64,000 bases of DNA from Globodera rostochiensis (GCA_018350325.1 JAEVLN010000011.1:713575-777574); one strand, 5' to 3'. Positions 9,674-20,830 are shown, counted from the stretch's first letter. The notes: generated from the sequence alone by a model not told the origin. Made by a program: numbers and translations.

Positions 9674-9980
9674 TTATATTCACATAAAATCGTACAATTC
9701 CCTTTAATATTATTCCGTTAGTGTTTAACCATAATTTTTGAATTTTTTCGTCACATTCTCTCGCTCATTTTGATTATAATATTATTTTAACATTTTTTAT
9801 TTTATAATTTAACCTGGGTGAACTCTTCGGCGTGTGGCAAAACCCATAAGTAACACTACCCACATTTGTAAATTGATTACCAACTCTAAAATGTGCTTTG
9901 CGTTCAGCTTTTACTGCAAACCAGTTAAAAATTTAAAAAAATTCGATAAGCAAAAATTTGAATACTTTTCTCATAAATAG

Positions 9981-10127
9981 AGCAAAATTGGAGCCCTAGT
10001 GCAGAATGACAACAAGCACGCAGCGAACAAGAAAAAAATACCGCTACCTAACTCGGCGGAATCACCGTTATTATGTACTCTAATATTATGCTTTTTATTA
10101 TACAATATTTTTGCAAAAATAAGATAA
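9981..10127 (+). CDS. Coding island, 48 codons
   Basis: Forty-eight codons are open on the A-rich strand. KIGALVQNDNKHAANKKKIP is followed by LPNSAESPLL and a hydrophobic tail that is probably intron. The lysine/asparagine-rich peptide looks cytoplasmic or nuclear. The family is unknown. Confidence 0.42.
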   Translation, partial: SKIGALVQNDNKHAANKKKIPLPNSAESPLLCTLILCFLLYNIFAKIR

Positions 10128-10387
10128 CAAAAATCGTCATTTTTAAACATTGCTAAATTTGGAATAGTTAAAAAAAGATAAATTAATTTTAAACGATTTA
10201 TAAAGCAACCTAGTTAATTATATTTAAAATAATTATTACAAACAAAAATTGGTAAATGAAAAAATAACTAAGCAAATTTGAAACACGGTAAAGAGTTCGA
10301 CCAAAAGAGCGAATAACCAAAATCATTTATATTATTTATATACAAATAATTTTTGTCTCAAAAAGACAAAATTTAACAATAAGTAAA

Positions 10388-10453
10388 ATGGCCCACTTAC
10401 AAGATTTTATGGAAGCTGTAAAGTATATAGAGTTAAAAAAAGCATTTTGCTAG
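10388..10453 (+). CDS. Possible first exon MAHLQDFMEA
   Basis: An ATG opens MAHLQDFMEA and is followed at once by a GTAAAG donor-like site. It is tiny, but the ATG, donor and strand agree. It could be a first exon or a chance match. Confidence 0.28.
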   Translation: MAHLQDFMEAVKYIELKKAFC

Positions 10454-10502
10454 TTTTGAATTAATGCTTAAAAGGCTCTATAAGGCAAAGTATTATTAAT
10501 GA

Positions 10503-10616
10503 ACGACGATCGACGGCCAACTTGAGAGGAGAATGAAGCGACGACAAAAAGAACTTGAGTCCAAGGAAAATGTGCAAATTGTTGATTTCAACGAAATTTT
10601 AAGTGTGAAAATATAA
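10503..10616 (+). CDS. Coding island, 37 codons
   Basis: The + frame encodes TIDGQLERRMKRRQKELESK and then ENVQIVDFNEILS. It is highly charged and helix-forming, typical of a coiled-coil or linker exon. It is one of the clearest frames in the block. Confidence 0.45.
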   Translation, partial: TTIDGQLERRMKRRQKELESKENVQIVDFNEILSVKI

Positions 10617-10701
10617 TATTTTTAAATAACTTTCAAAAAAAAGATACTTTTCCATTTAAATAGAAATTATTTTGATACCAAAACTCATTTACGGCGTATA
10701 A

Positions 10702-10788
10702 AAAAAAGCCCAGAGACTCCGGCCACCACTGCTTGAGAAACCAAAAAAACCTTCAGCTGCTAATCAAATTATTTATTTAAAAACGTAA
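10702..10788 (+). CDS. Coding island, 28 codons
   Basis: The + frame reads RLRPPLLEKPKKPSAANQ after an AG following an A-run. It is proline- and lysine-rich. A further small + frame at 10,850-10,909 (VDGREPDYPDYTKSQK) is probably the next exon. The gap between them holds another short open piece with STPSPHSTNNS. Confidence 0.38.
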   Translation, partial: KKAQRLRPPLLEKPKKPSAANQIIYLKT

Positions 10789-11186
10789 TCTTCCAAATGA
10801 TAAAGCACCAAAAAATAAATTCTACGCCCAGTCCACATTCAACAAATAATTCGTAGATGGGCGGGAACCTGATTATCCGGATTATACAAAAAGCCAAAAA
10901 TGTTGCTAATCAATAATAAAATTGATTTTCAGAACCATTTATAAAAATACTAAATGTATAACTTTAAATATTTGCAAAATAAAATCAAAATATAAATTTT
11001 TAATGCTAAAGAATTAAAACATACAACGTTAAAAATAAAAGACTAAAAAAAGATTATCTAAAGATAACTTTTCTAAAAAACACATTTTCAAAGTGTTTTT
11101 ACCGCAAATTATTGTGTTTTTGGCGAGTATTGTGTATTTTGATGCAGAATAAATAATATAACTTTTGAAACGGCTTTAAGGCTTTT

Positions 11187-11372
11187 TTGACCCATTATAA
11201 TAATTTAAGTTACCCGTTCAACTGGCACAAACTAAAACCAAAACCAAATAAAAACAACAAAAAAATTAAAAATAAATTGTCAAAACCCGTAAAAATAATA
11301 GCAGGTCATAAAAACAAATCAGAAATACACAGTTGCCCGATTATTTTAAACAATGACGAGCGAATCGCCTAA
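11187..11372 (+). CDS. Open frame of 61 codons, doubtful
   Basis: A long + frame is rich in Lys and Asn (low-complexity), with a more normal end that follows a CACAG acceptor (LPIILNNDERIA-like region). Only the last dozen codons look like an exon. The rest is probably spacer. Confidence 0.2.
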   Translation: MTHYNNLSYPFNWHKLKPKPNKNNKKIKNKLSKPVKIIAGHKNKSEIHSCPIILNNDERIA

Positions 11373-12255
11373 CTTTTTCCTAATTTTTAATTTATGAGTT
11401 ATCTAAAAAAATAATCACATAAAAACAACACCAAATCTATTTACCAGACGATGAGAGAAATTTTTGCATTTTAAATATTAAGAGAAAAAATTAAATGTAA
11501 ATTTGTCTCAAATTATTGTAATAAAATAAAAAATGTTAATGCTTGTGAGGATACTTAGAAATTCTGTGCCAGCTTTTTGTATAAAAAACAGTTTTGTTAA
11601 ATTAAAAATAAATAAAAGTGTTAATTTATTTACATATTTGTTCTTTAACTTTTTAATTTGTAATATTGGGGCCGCGCGGTTTTTCAATTTTCTTTATAAA
11701 AATTTACTTCATTTTATGAATTAACATGTACAATTCATACTGCATTAACGATGAACGAGATGTCGACCGTCGGACGACTCCAGCGAATATAATTGCTTTG
11801 TTTACTAATTATTTTTTGTTTTTCTCGCGCAATTGCTTTAATATATTATTTCGTTGCTTCCAATAAAATATTTTATAACAATAAATGCTTTCACCTATTA
11901 TAGTTGTTAATATTTTATTATTGTTTTTTATTTGCGTCATTAAATTAAATAAAGTTTGTAAATATTAAATTTGTAGACCTATTTTAATAATAATGCTTTT
12001 TTTTTTAAATTTGAAATATATTTTCTTATTTTAAGAGTTTCAACTTGATGTAAACAATTTAATTTTTATTTTTTATATCAATAATAGTTATTTCTGCATA
12101 TCAATTTTTTATGAAAAAATCAATAAAAATATGGGTATAAACAAAACTGAAAAAAATAATGCTGAAAGGAATTTAATAAATGTTTGTTAGAGAAATAATC
12201 AAGAAATTGAAATATTTAAATAAGTATAAAAAAAATAATAATCAAGCAATAACCA

Positions 12256-12447
12256 TTAATTTTTAATTCCTATCGTTTTCTCGATTATTTTGTAAAAACA
12301 TGCTCGGTGGACTCGAAAAATAAACTCGAATAAAAACGGATTATTTAAAGAAGCAAATGAATTTGAGGAGTTTATTTTGACACACTGTAAAATTAAATTT
12401 TTAATGATCGATGAAATATACCCATGCTTGTGCAACAACCCTACCAT
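12256..12447 (-). CDS. Small ATG ORF, 63 aa
   Basis: An ATG-to-stop frame starts MVGLLHKHGYISSIIKNLIL and ends in a basic tail. The opposite strand is also open for about 50 codons. It is a possible first exon or short gene, with nothing recognisable. Confidence 0.3.
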   Translation of the reverse strand: MVGLLHKHGYISSIIKNLILQCVKINSSNSFASLNNPFLFEFIFRVHRACFYKIIEKTIGIKN

Positions 12448-12964
12448 AGAATGATTTTAAGTCGTACTTTTCATTTAAATTCGTATATTTGTGATACGTT
12501 TATGACACAGTTGGATAGGACTTGGTTGTAATTCAAGAATTTTTTGTTTATCATATTTCTTCTGAAGCTAAATGCATTTAATTTTTTGAGATATAAATAT
12601 GTAATAAAGTATTTTATATCTTTAAATATATCAATTATACTTTCATATTGATACTATGTATATTATCATTAACACTACGTAATTTATTAAGCAATAAAAT
12701 GAAGTAACAAATGAAAAAACGATGCATCCGCACAGTTAACGACTGTTCAAAAAAATCATTATTCAAATATTAAATAATTCATTCAAAAAAAATATGGAGT
12801 TGTCTTTTTTTCTCGTTAAGTATTTAAACTGTGTTGAATTATAAAGCATTTTGAATGATTTTATGGACAAAAATACTCTAATTTATTAAATTAATATTTT
12901 AATCAGCTGCTTCTATTGCTTCTATAAAATTATCAACTCACAACTTTACATTTTTGTCTATCAA

Positions 12965-13060
12965 TCAAATTTGCCAGGCTAACGACGTCCAAGGAAGTGT
13001 CCCAACTTTATTCCGTTAACTTCGACGCTAAGGAGGTCATTGTGCGATCAAACACCCTAT
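12965..13060. CDS. Coding island, strand ambiguous
   Basis: On the + strand a TTTGCCAG acceptor precedes a 27-codon frame (SKEVSQLYSVNFDAKEVIVR). On the minus strand two shorter frames are open. The + peptide faintly resembles the region of histidine acid phosphatases with an EVYVRST-like strand, but no catalytic RHG motif was found nearby, so I do not name it. Confidence 0.25.
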
Positions 13061-13230
13061 AACAATATCATTTAGGTACATTGATTTTTATAATTTACTT
13101 TTATAAAAGATTTTAAATAATTTTGTATTTGATTGCACAATTTAGTAATCAATAGGTTGTCAACTGTTTATAATAAATTTATTTGAATTTATTTTATGAA
13201 CAATTTAAATCTTTGAATTTTTGTTACAAA

Positions 13231-13359
13231 TTAATTTCCCAATGTCCTTGCACCCGCTTTCTCTAAGAGCTCTTGTGAAACTTCTACATCACTAGGCAAA
13301 TAAATTCGTTCGTTTTCAAGCATAAAGAAAAAGAGCAAAAATTGGATTGATAAATTATT
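13231..13359 (-). CDS. Coding island with internal ATG
   Basis: Forty-two codons are open on the minus strand. From the internal ATG the peptide begins MLENERIYLPSDVEVSQELL and continues EKAGARTLGN to a stop. The charged, regular composition is convincing, and it may be a first exon. The family is unknown. Confidence 0.42.
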   Translation of the reverse strand, partial: NNLSIQFLLFFFMLENERIYLPSDVEVSQELLEKAGARTLGN

Positions 13360-14040
13360 TTAAAAATTTTTACTTTTCATTTTCCAGAATGAATTGTAAA
13401 CAAATTAAATTTTTTATATTTTTTACTTTAGAAATTTTATACATTTATTTAATTTAATTTCTATCCAAATTTCAGTTATCTGAGATTTTACTATAATTGA
13501 TGTTTATTGTCTTTATTCAAAACTCTTCACAGAGCATTTTATTTACGTAAAATTTATCGTTATAATTTAATAATAATTAATCTATCTTTTACATAACGAT
13601 GAACGGTTTGCTAAAAACTAAGACTGTTTCGGTTCAATTTCAGAAATAAGAATTGATAATAAATATATGAAACAAATATCCTTCTGTTTTACAATAGCAA
13701 GGCAATGTGTGACAATTTGAATGGATTCCTCATTTATTTATGACGCTTTAACAATAATAAATATCAATTTTTTATTGAAGAAAAATTATAAAAGTATAAT
13801 ATTTAATAATTGCTAAAATTATTAAATCTAAAAAGTTACAGGCTGTAATAATTCGAGAAGCAACCATTGAAAATTACGATTATAAAAAGACTCAAATTTA
13901 AAATTAGTATTTTTACTAAACCAGATAACTGTTATTATGTATTTGTGCATTTTTGATTTAATGATTTGAAAATTATTTGGAAACATATTTTTTGATTTCT
14001 TATACTGCTGCTTAATTAATTATAAACTATTTCTTAACAA

Positions 14041-14151
14041 TTAGCAATTATGCGGCGGACCATGAATTAACTGGCGAATCTGGCTAAAAGCAGCACGGCT
14101 TTCAAAAGCTTTCGTTGCTAAACATTCTTTCGACCGCGATTTAAGCTTAAA
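14041..14151 (-). CDS. Exon with TTTAG acceptor, 36 codons
   Basis: A CGAGGTTTAG acceptor abuts the frame, which encodes SKECLATKAFESRAAFSQIR followed by QLIHGPPHNC. The acceptor is in phase with the frame. The + strand has two shorter frames here. The product is unrecognised. Confidence 0.42.
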   Translation of the reverse strand, partial: FKLKSRSKECLATKAFESRAAFSQIRQLIHGPPHNC

Positions 14152-14627
14152 CTAAACCTCGGTCTCTAGTGTTGATAAATTTTGGCTGACATTGGTTTTT
14201 ATTTTTAGTAACACATAGTTTGGCAAATATTTTATTAAATATATTTTAATGCATATTATATTTTATAAATACAAATTAGTTTAGGTATATGCTGTTTTTT
14301 ATTCTTATAAGGACATTTTCTTAAAATAAATTTTTATAGGGATTTTGTTTCTATTAAATCTGCTTTTGAATAACAAATTTTTCATTTCCATTATTTATCG
14401 TTTCAAACAAAAAACATAACTTTAAGTAGTTAAGAAATCTTTAATTTTATAAGAAAATAATTAAGCTTTCTGCATGCCAAAAAATACAATTTTTCAATTG
14501 TAGCACAATGTTAATAAGAAGAATAAATAGGTAATATTTGTTTATAAAAGGTCTCGGTTGGATCGATTTATTATTTTATTGATTTAAAAAATATTTTGCG
14601 ACACCGGACAAACGAATTTTGGTTGCT

Positions 14628-14711
14628 CTAATTACCAGCCCAAAGAACAACTATAATGTGTTTCGAGTGATTTTGGCGCTGATCATATGATCCATATTTA
14701 CCGTTACCATT
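14628..14711 (-). CDS. Coding island, 27 codons
   Basis: The minus frame reads GNGKYGSYDQRQNHSKHIIV before a stop. A second minus frame starts with ATG (MVTVNMDHMISAKITRNTL), and the + strand also has a 35-codon frame, so this call is weak. Confidence 0.25.
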   Translation of the reverse strand, partial: NGNGKYGSYDQRQNHSKHIIVVLWAGN

Positions 14712-15592
14712 TTAATATTGCCAGTGAAGAATAAAAGAAAACCTGACCTTTTCAATTAATACAAAGTAAAAAACCTGTTCATATTGTTAAATTTAATTTA
14801 TGTTAAATAATTATTTCTTCTGTTTAATTTTAATAAAAAATATATATTAAGTTCTGCTATTTGTTTTTTTGAATAAATATGTTGTATGTGATTTAAAATG
14901 AATTATTTTTATTTATTTGTTTTTGTTGTATTTTATTTAAAAATTGTATATTAAGTTTTATTCTCGAAACCGACCGGGGTACGATTAGATTAATTAGGTC
15001 ATTTGTTTTCTGTTGTTAACTTTTGCAGTATTATTTATACAAAGAGGTGTTCTAGATTTAGGTTCAAGATTGATTATTTAATAAATAATTGGGTAAGAAT
15101 TTTTGATATGTTATGTATTAATGCGTGATGTCATAAAAAAATACAATTTTATAATCTTTCTATCTGTTTGTTTCATAAATTTCTAATATATTCTTTAGAC
15201 GGGTTTTCTATTTTTTATATTCTATTTAGATTAAAGACATCATTTGTTTGGTTGAGTTTCTTGTCATGCACAATAAATTAATTTTTTAAATTTCTTTTAT
15301 GATGTTGGGCAACATATTTATGTGTCTTTGCTCCGAAGTCGATTTAGAGTATGACCTCGATGCAGATGTTCATCACCGTTGCATATCACTCTCGATTATT
15401 AAAAAGTTAGGCACGTAAAATTTTGAGAAAGCAGGGAATAATTACGTAAAAATACTTTCATTACATTTTTTAAAATTTGAATTTACGCTTTAGATGTTGA
15501 AGATGATTTCTTCTCTGTTTATTGTTTAATTAAATTATTTATCTTTTTTTGGGGTTTTTGATGTGTGTGCAACAGGTTTAAAAAATGTTTAA

Positions 15593-15817
15593 ATGTATTT
15601 TCGGGTACTTCACCTATTTGTTTTTCTTTTCGAGGGCCAGAAGATTTTTCAAAAGCAATCTTTTGTTGCAAAGTGCACTAATCAAGTGTGCGACAACGAT
15701 CCACAGACTTTTGCTTCTAATAGTATAACAATAAAAATATTCGTTTTATTGGTGTATATTCTTTTACAAATTAAAAGCAAGTTGCAAATTTGTATTAATA
15801 AACCCATGTTATTTTAA
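15593..15817 (+). CDS. Candidate secreted peptide ORF, 74 aa
   Basis: An ATG frame of 74 codons begins with a hydrophobic leader (MYFRVLHLFVFLF) and then a polar region with two cysteines (FVAKCTNQVCDNDPQT). It ends in a second hydrophobic stretch. A signal peptide on a short secreted protein is possible. Against it, the + strand is T-rich here, which lengthens frames by chance, and a 43-codon minus frame (15,614-15,745) overlaps. Confidence 0.3.
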   Translation: MYFRVLHLFVFLFEGQKIFQKQSFVAKCTNQVCDNDPQTFASNSITIKIFVLLVYILLQIKSKLQICINKPMLF

Positions 15818-16311
15818 AATTTCAACATTATTGTTAAAAGGCAAAATGATGAAAATTTTTATTGTTTCATTGAAATTTAATATACTTCAGTTTACTTATA
15901 TCAATTTTAATAGTATAAAATAAATTACTTAATGAAATAAAATTAAATATGTTATCTATTAATTTTATCTTTTTTAGTGAACAATCAAAAATGTTACAGA
16001 TAATTAATATATTTTTTTGTTTAACAAATAATTTTATTTCATTCTGCAGAAAATTCATTACGATTTATTTTTTGTAATTAGAGTTTGTCTGCTTTTATTT
16101 TGGCTACTTTTAATAATTAGTATTTCTGAGTCATTTGCATTTGTTTTGTATTGTTTCTTTTTATTATATTGGTAGAAGATATATTATATTAACATGTTAA
16201 TAAATTATTTTAAAACTATTAGAACTAAAGAAGATACATTTTAAAATAAACATTTGAATAAAATTGTATAAATTGTATTTTATCATATTTAGATTTTTAT
16301 ATTTATTGATA

Positions 16312-16431
16312 TTAAATTATTTTTTTTATAATCATTTGATGACCGCAAAAATATAAACTTTTTTTGATCTCGCTCATGTCTTTGATTTGTTCTTCGGTGC
16401 GTCCTTCTCCTTTGCCGCCGACCATAATTTG
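16312..16431 (-). CDS. Candidate first exon MVGGKGEG
   Basis: Near the 5' border of block C an ATG frame starts MVGGKGEGRTEEQIKDMSEI and continues KKS before becoming AT-rich. The Gly-rich, charged start is typical of a protein N-terminus, and its location at the point where strand bias flips supports a start exon of a minus-strand gene. The AT-rich tail is probably intron. Confidence 0.42.
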   Translation of the reverse strand, partial: QIMVGGKGEGRTEEQIKDMSEIKKSLYFCGHQMIIKKII

Positions 16432-17035
16432 CTAAGTTATTAAATCTCAAACATTACGAGTAGATTTTATTTTTGTGATATATTTTAATAAGGAGTTTTT
16501 AAACTGCACCATAAATTAATGCGTCAGTAAACTTATAGAAAAATTCTTTTCAAACAGCACAAGAGTTTGGATAATAAATTAAAAAATCATTTCACGTTTA
16601 ATTGAAAGAAGAGCAACAAAACAAATTATTTTGCGGGAAAAAATTAAATGATTTGTCAAATCCTTAAAAACCTGCATTAAATAAATGTTCTTTAAAAGTA
16701 GGTGGAAACAAATCTCGTGGAGAAGGCATAAAAGTTAGATTTAGTGGAACTACCATAAATGATATTAATAAAGAATATTAAAATGAAAAGAGAAAATATT
16801 AAAGAAGGATACTTTCAAAAAAAGTACAAAAAAAAAACAAAAACTAAAGCGTCTTCTTTAATAAAAGCCTTAAAATAATAAAATGATTAAAAAAAGTTGA
16901 AAGAATAAAAAATACTACAAATATGTAACTTAAACAAAATAAATTATTAGATGATTTGCTATTGGACCGGAAAACAATACAACTATAAACTTTAGAGGGG
17001 ACTTAATTCTATATTGCTATATAGAAAACCCATAA

Positions 17036-17185
17036 ATAATAAACTTTCTAATAAACTTCCTATATTCCGCGCATGTTTTCACTGATTACGTCTGGACTGA
17101 AGTACTAGCAGATCACCCGGCGGACATGGCGATCCAAAATAATGTCAATTTAGAAAAAAATTTAAACCTTATGTTTTCTAGATAA
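17036..17185 (+). CDS. Coding island, 49 codons
   Basis: Forty-nine codons are open on the A-rich strand. The GC-rich core reads SAHVFTDYVWTEVLADHPAD and then MAIQNNVNLEKN. It is well-balanced and protein-like. No clear acceptor is seen, and the family is unknown. Confidence 0.45.
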   Translation: MINFLINFLYSAHVFTDYVWTEVLADHPADMAIQNNVNLEKNLNLMFSR

Positions 17186-17230
17186 AATTTCAAAATATAC
17201 AAAAAAATAAACTGAATTAAACAAAATAGC

Positions 17231-17563
17231 TAAAATACAATTATTGTAAGCAACAAGACCAAGCGAGGATCTGGTTGGAAAGCAATGCATGGCCGCCCGC
17301 ACGAGCATTCGCTGCACAGGAGTTTGACGAGAGTGAGTATTTTTCGTTCAAATAAATAAATAAAATAATCAGAATCTGATGTAGACGACGTCTTCTCTAA
17401 TATAAAGTTTAGAGACGTGTCGCAAGGATTAGTATTTATAATAAACGTACAAAAAATTGTTAAAATTGTCCAAATTGTATCGGACCGCTGGGAAGCAAAT
17501 AATTGTATGCGCATTTTTACCGGTTACCCGACCATAAATTCCCAAAGTTCACGGGCCAGATAA
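17231..17563 (+). CDS. Two-exon gene fragment, 40-bp intron
   Basis: Exon one (to 17,332) encodes ARIWLESNAWPPARAFAAQE and ends at a consensus GTGAGT donor. The intron 17,333-17,372 is 40 bp and ends ATAATCAG. Exon two (17,373-17,563) joins in frame and encodes KSDVDDVFSNIKFRDVSQG, then a hydrophobic stretch, then SDRWEANNCMRIFTGYPTIN before a stop. Donor, acceptor and phase all agree, making this the best-supported spliced host gene here. A second small intron in the AT-rich middle is possible. A 94-codon frame on the other strand is regarded as a shadow. No domain is recognised. Confidence 0.55.
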
Positions 17564-19284
17564 CAAGTAATTTGTCATATAAGAGCATAGTGATTTTTTT
17601 AAAATTTTATAATCTTTGCATAATAAAATAATATAAATAAAAATTAAAAATACTAAAATCTATAAGTTTGTAAGTGATAGAAAGTTTAATAAAATATTTA
17701 AATAACCGCAAAATATTATTTATTACCGACATAAAATAATTTTACTGAAAAGCATTAAATGTATCTTAATTTATAATTCTCTAGAAATTCAATTTACGCA
17801 AACAAATTTAATTACATATTGATTGTTCTTAATAACGTTGCCCACTTTCAGATAGTAATGACAAACTTTCATGATTGGAAATTGATTGTAATACGAAAAA
17901 ATAAAAGAATAAATGTTGGGACAGAATCGTTATCATGACATCTCATGCGGAGCAAAATAATTAGTGAATTGGATGAAAAATAAAAATTCAGCATTTAATT
18001 TTTAAAAAAACACAAAATTAATTTTAATTTTATAGTTTACAAATTGATATGCCCGACAGTGTTTGGGTTTTTCTTGAATAATGTGCGTAAAACGATCTTC
18101 CTCGTGATTATAACTTTAGATAATTAAATTGACTATATTTAAATTATGATAAGTAACTTTGCATTCAACTTGAATTTTATACGTTTGCGCCCAATAAAAT
18201 TTTAATGAAAAATGCGATAACTGAACTGACAATTATTAAAACAACAAAAAGGAATTTAAATGTAATTTACCAATATTTCATAAGCACAAGTCTCGGGTAA
18301 TTTAAAATTTACAAATTTATCGGTTTTAGAGTGCAATTATAATAAGTTTCAAATATATAATTAACAGCTAAAAAATAAATTTGAAACCAATGAGTGTTTT
18401 AGATTTGTTCCCAGTTCAATGTTTAAATAATGATTAGTGATTTAATAGAATAAAAGAAAGACTTAAAAATTGACAATTAAACTATATATAACGACGAAAA
18501 ACCTACCTAAACGAGAAATTAATATTAATTTTAGGAAACTTCCAATAAAATTATATTACAAAACTTAAGGTATAAAACAACAAATTTAAATTATAATAAT
18601 AGACTCCATTCATTAACATGAGCAAATTTAATTTTTTTGCATTGCAATTACTGTATGTTTATATTGTTTGGTTGAAATAAAATTTATTGATTCAATTTTT
18701 TATTTGTTTTATTTAATATAAACGCAAATCTTATTGGGCTTTAACTCCAGCTTGGTATTTTATATGATAAGATGGGCCACATCGCTTGACACGTAACCAA
18801 ATTCATTGCAATTTAATTTTTAACGAGTTACAAATAATGGTTTTAACAATTTTTTAGAGAATATTTTTTAATTATTTGATTTGCAGTATTATATTTACTA
18901 GTGCGCATCTTATCTAACGAATGTACATTTATTTTTAGTTTGGTGCTACAAATTTGAAAATGAGAAATCAATTAAAGCCTGTAGTCTTTTTCAAATTTAA
19001 GATACATATAATTTTAATTGGCAATCACTATTAAGGAGTTTTATAAATTTAAAGAACATTAATCCCTTATGGAAATGAATACTTTCTTTTATTAGAGTGA
19101 AAGATTTAAGTTTTGGTTTATCCCTTTCAGTTTAGTAATTTTATTTTTTTGGCTGAATTAGAGCGTTTGAGTGGTTAAATCCGGTAGCATTTATACAAAT
19201 ACATAAGTAAACCAATTTATATAAAAATCATAAACTATTATTAAATCTACATTATAAATTGAGTCAAAAATTCAAAATTTTTTC

Positions 19285-19308
19285 CGGCGGCGCCTGTCGG
19301 CACCGCCG
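19285..19308 (-). repeat. GC hairpin repeat, copy 1
   Basis: The + strand reads CGGCGGCGCC, TGTC, GGCACCGCCG. As an RNA from the minus strand the two arms pair over ten positions with one G-U wobble and a GACA loop. It sits in AT-rich DNA with flanks resembling those of the other copies. Confidence 0.7.
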
Positions 19309-19421
19309 GGCATCCTCCACTCTCATATAAACTTTTTTCAATTTTCTGAAATTTCGAAGCAAAATTCGTAATTTTGCCAAAATTTTGGTGAAATTTCTTA
19401 ACCAAATCTAAAAATTTTTAC

Positions 19422-19445
19422 CGACGGCGCCTGTCGGCACCGTTG
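19422..19445 (-). repeat. GC hairpin repeat, copy 2
   Basis: It has the same layout as the copy 137 bp upstream, with arms CGACGGCGCC and GGCACCGTTG. A G-to-A change in one arm is matched by C-to-T in the other, keeping the pair. This single covarying pair is consistent with selection on the fold, but is only one event. Confidence 0.65.
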
Positions 19446-19963
19446 GGCTCTCCTCCCCAAAAATTAAATCGTTGGGGTGCGTATTTGTCATATGAAAAGC
19501 CTTTCTCTTAGTTCAGATGTCATTATTTGAATTTACATGCTTCTCTTTAATTTCAATTTGGATTACATTCATTAAAAATGTTACCTTAAGTTTGATAAAT
19601 CTTCATATAACTTTTGAATGATATTTTTGTTTGTATCATCGTCCAAATTTTAGCCCAATCTTTATGTTTTTGACCAGACCATTCCTCACAGATGGACATA
19701 AGTTGTATTAAAAATGTTCCAGGTAAAAATTTTTATAAATTTATAAAATTTCAAATATTTTCGATCGCCATCAGCAATAAATTGCTTATAAATTAAAAAT
19801 CAAATGAGTTTTATCAAATGGAATTATGCCATTTTTCGTTTGTACATACTCAGTCTAAATGCATTTTAATAATTTATTTGATAGTTTGTTTTTTTACATT
19901 TTTTTATTATTAAATCAATTTTATTTGTCATGATTGCTTTTGTTTTTATTTTTGTTTCTTTAT

Positions 19964-20182
19964 TCATATATTTGTACTTTTAATATGCTTTTTTAAATTC
20001 ATTTTCACGATGTTTATTATTTTTTGATCGGTGAAAATTGATCCGTTCGGTACATAAAACATTCCGAAATGTAGACTGTTCTGCACTTCCCGGACCACTT
20101 GCGAAAGCGCTGTTTGCACAGCCACAAAGCTCGCAATGACTATATGCACAGTTGCAGATTCTTTTTTAAATTTAAATTTAAC
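19964..20182 (-). CDS. Coding island, 72 open codons
   Basis: Seventy-two codons are open on the A-rich strand. The core reads VHIVIASFVAVQTALSQVVR and continues EVQNSLHFGMFYVPNGSIFTD before an AT-rich tail. The hydrophobic then amphipathic pattern suggests a membrane-associated or buried segment. No ATG occurs at its start. The + strand has a 31-codon frame. The family is unknown. Confidence 0.45.
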   Translation of the reverse strand, partial: VKFKFKKESATVHIVIASFVAVQTALSQVVREVQNSLHFGMFYVPNGSIFTDQKIINIVKMNLKKHIKSTNI

Positions 20183-20830
20183 TTTTTAACACATGTTTTT
20201 TTTCTTGTTATTCATAATCGTATTAATTTGAATTTTATAAAAAAATAATAAAAGTTAGTTTCGTTAAAATTTATTTGAACAATTTCTTGTTCGTATTTTC
20301 TTAATGGTTTCATTTGATACATATGATTAGAATCTTCCTTTTATTTTATTTGTCATTTTCACTACATAGAATTCATTTTGAAATTTTTAAAGATTAATTT
20401 TTATATAAAGACTCTGTAGCCGATAATCGACCTTAAACCAATTTACGATGTATTGTATCTCACACTCTGGCAATGTTAAATTTTACTAAATGTTTAAATT
20501 ATTGTATTAAAATTTTGTGTAATTTTGGAAAAAAAAACAACTTCCTTTCACTCAAAAAAACTAAAACAAATCCCAACTTTTTTTTGCGGGATATAATCAG
20601 AATTTGACTGCAATATTCATATTTGAAAAAGAAACAGCGAAAATAAGCAAAAGCAAGGAATTCAAAAATCATACAATGTAGAAATTAATAGAAAACAATA
20701 TTTTGTAGCAATAAAATTATATTTTGACGGGCCAGATTACATTAAAAAGGAACGTAAATTTAAAAAAACCTTGATTGAAAACAAAACTTAATGATAATAA
20801 AACTTAATTGCTAGTTAATAACAACAGTCA

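Larger units (their letters stand above)
1..9900 (-). other. Inferred minus-strand transcription block A
   Basis: The + strand here is strongly T-rich, so the minus strand is A-rich. Islands of higher GC sit every 300-600 bp and many carry 40-94 codon frames on the minus strand. These are listed separately. The DNA between them is AT-rich, with homopolymer runs and no other recognisable gene, and is read as introns or spacers. Whether this is one long gene or several cannot be told. Confidence 0.4.
9900..11600 (+). other. Inferred plus-strand transcription block B
   Basis: The + strand switches to A-rich at about 9.9 kb and back to T-rich at about 11.7 kb. Four islands with + frames lie between. 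With block A running the other way, the space near 9.88-9.98 kb would be a divergent promoter region. No core promoter motif was recognised there. Confidence 0.4.
11700..16440 (-). other. Inferred minus-strand transcription block C
   Basis: The + strand is T-rich again over most of this stretch, and islands read best on the minus strand. Its 5' end at about 16.43 kb coincides with an ATG-initiated frame. The gaps between islands (for example 12.5-12.95, 13.4-14.0, 14.75-15.3 and 15.85-16.3 kb) are AT-rich, with no other feature seen. Confidence 0.35.
16440..18600 (+). other. Inferred plus-strand transcription block D
   Basis: The + strand is clearly A-rich. Two strong + exon groups (17.04-17.19 and 17.23-17.56 kb) lie here. 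17.6-18.6 kb is AT-rich, with only weak short frames, such as one near 18.05-18.13 kb encoding a hydrophobic peptide. Confidence 0.4.
18600..20500 (-). other. Inferred minus-strand transcription block E
   Basis: The + strand is T-rich. A short minus frame near 18.73-18.81 kb starts MNLVTCQAMWPILSYKIPSW, and a 72-codon frame lies at 19.96-20.18 kb. The interval 19.26-19.46 kb contains two GC-rich hairpin repeats. The remainder is AT-rich, with nothing recognised. Confidence 0.35.

Noticed and set aside
17230..17514. A 94-codon minus frame
   Set aside because: It is antisense to the better supported + gene with a consensus donor, a 40-bp intron and an in-frame join, and it lies on the T-rich strand.
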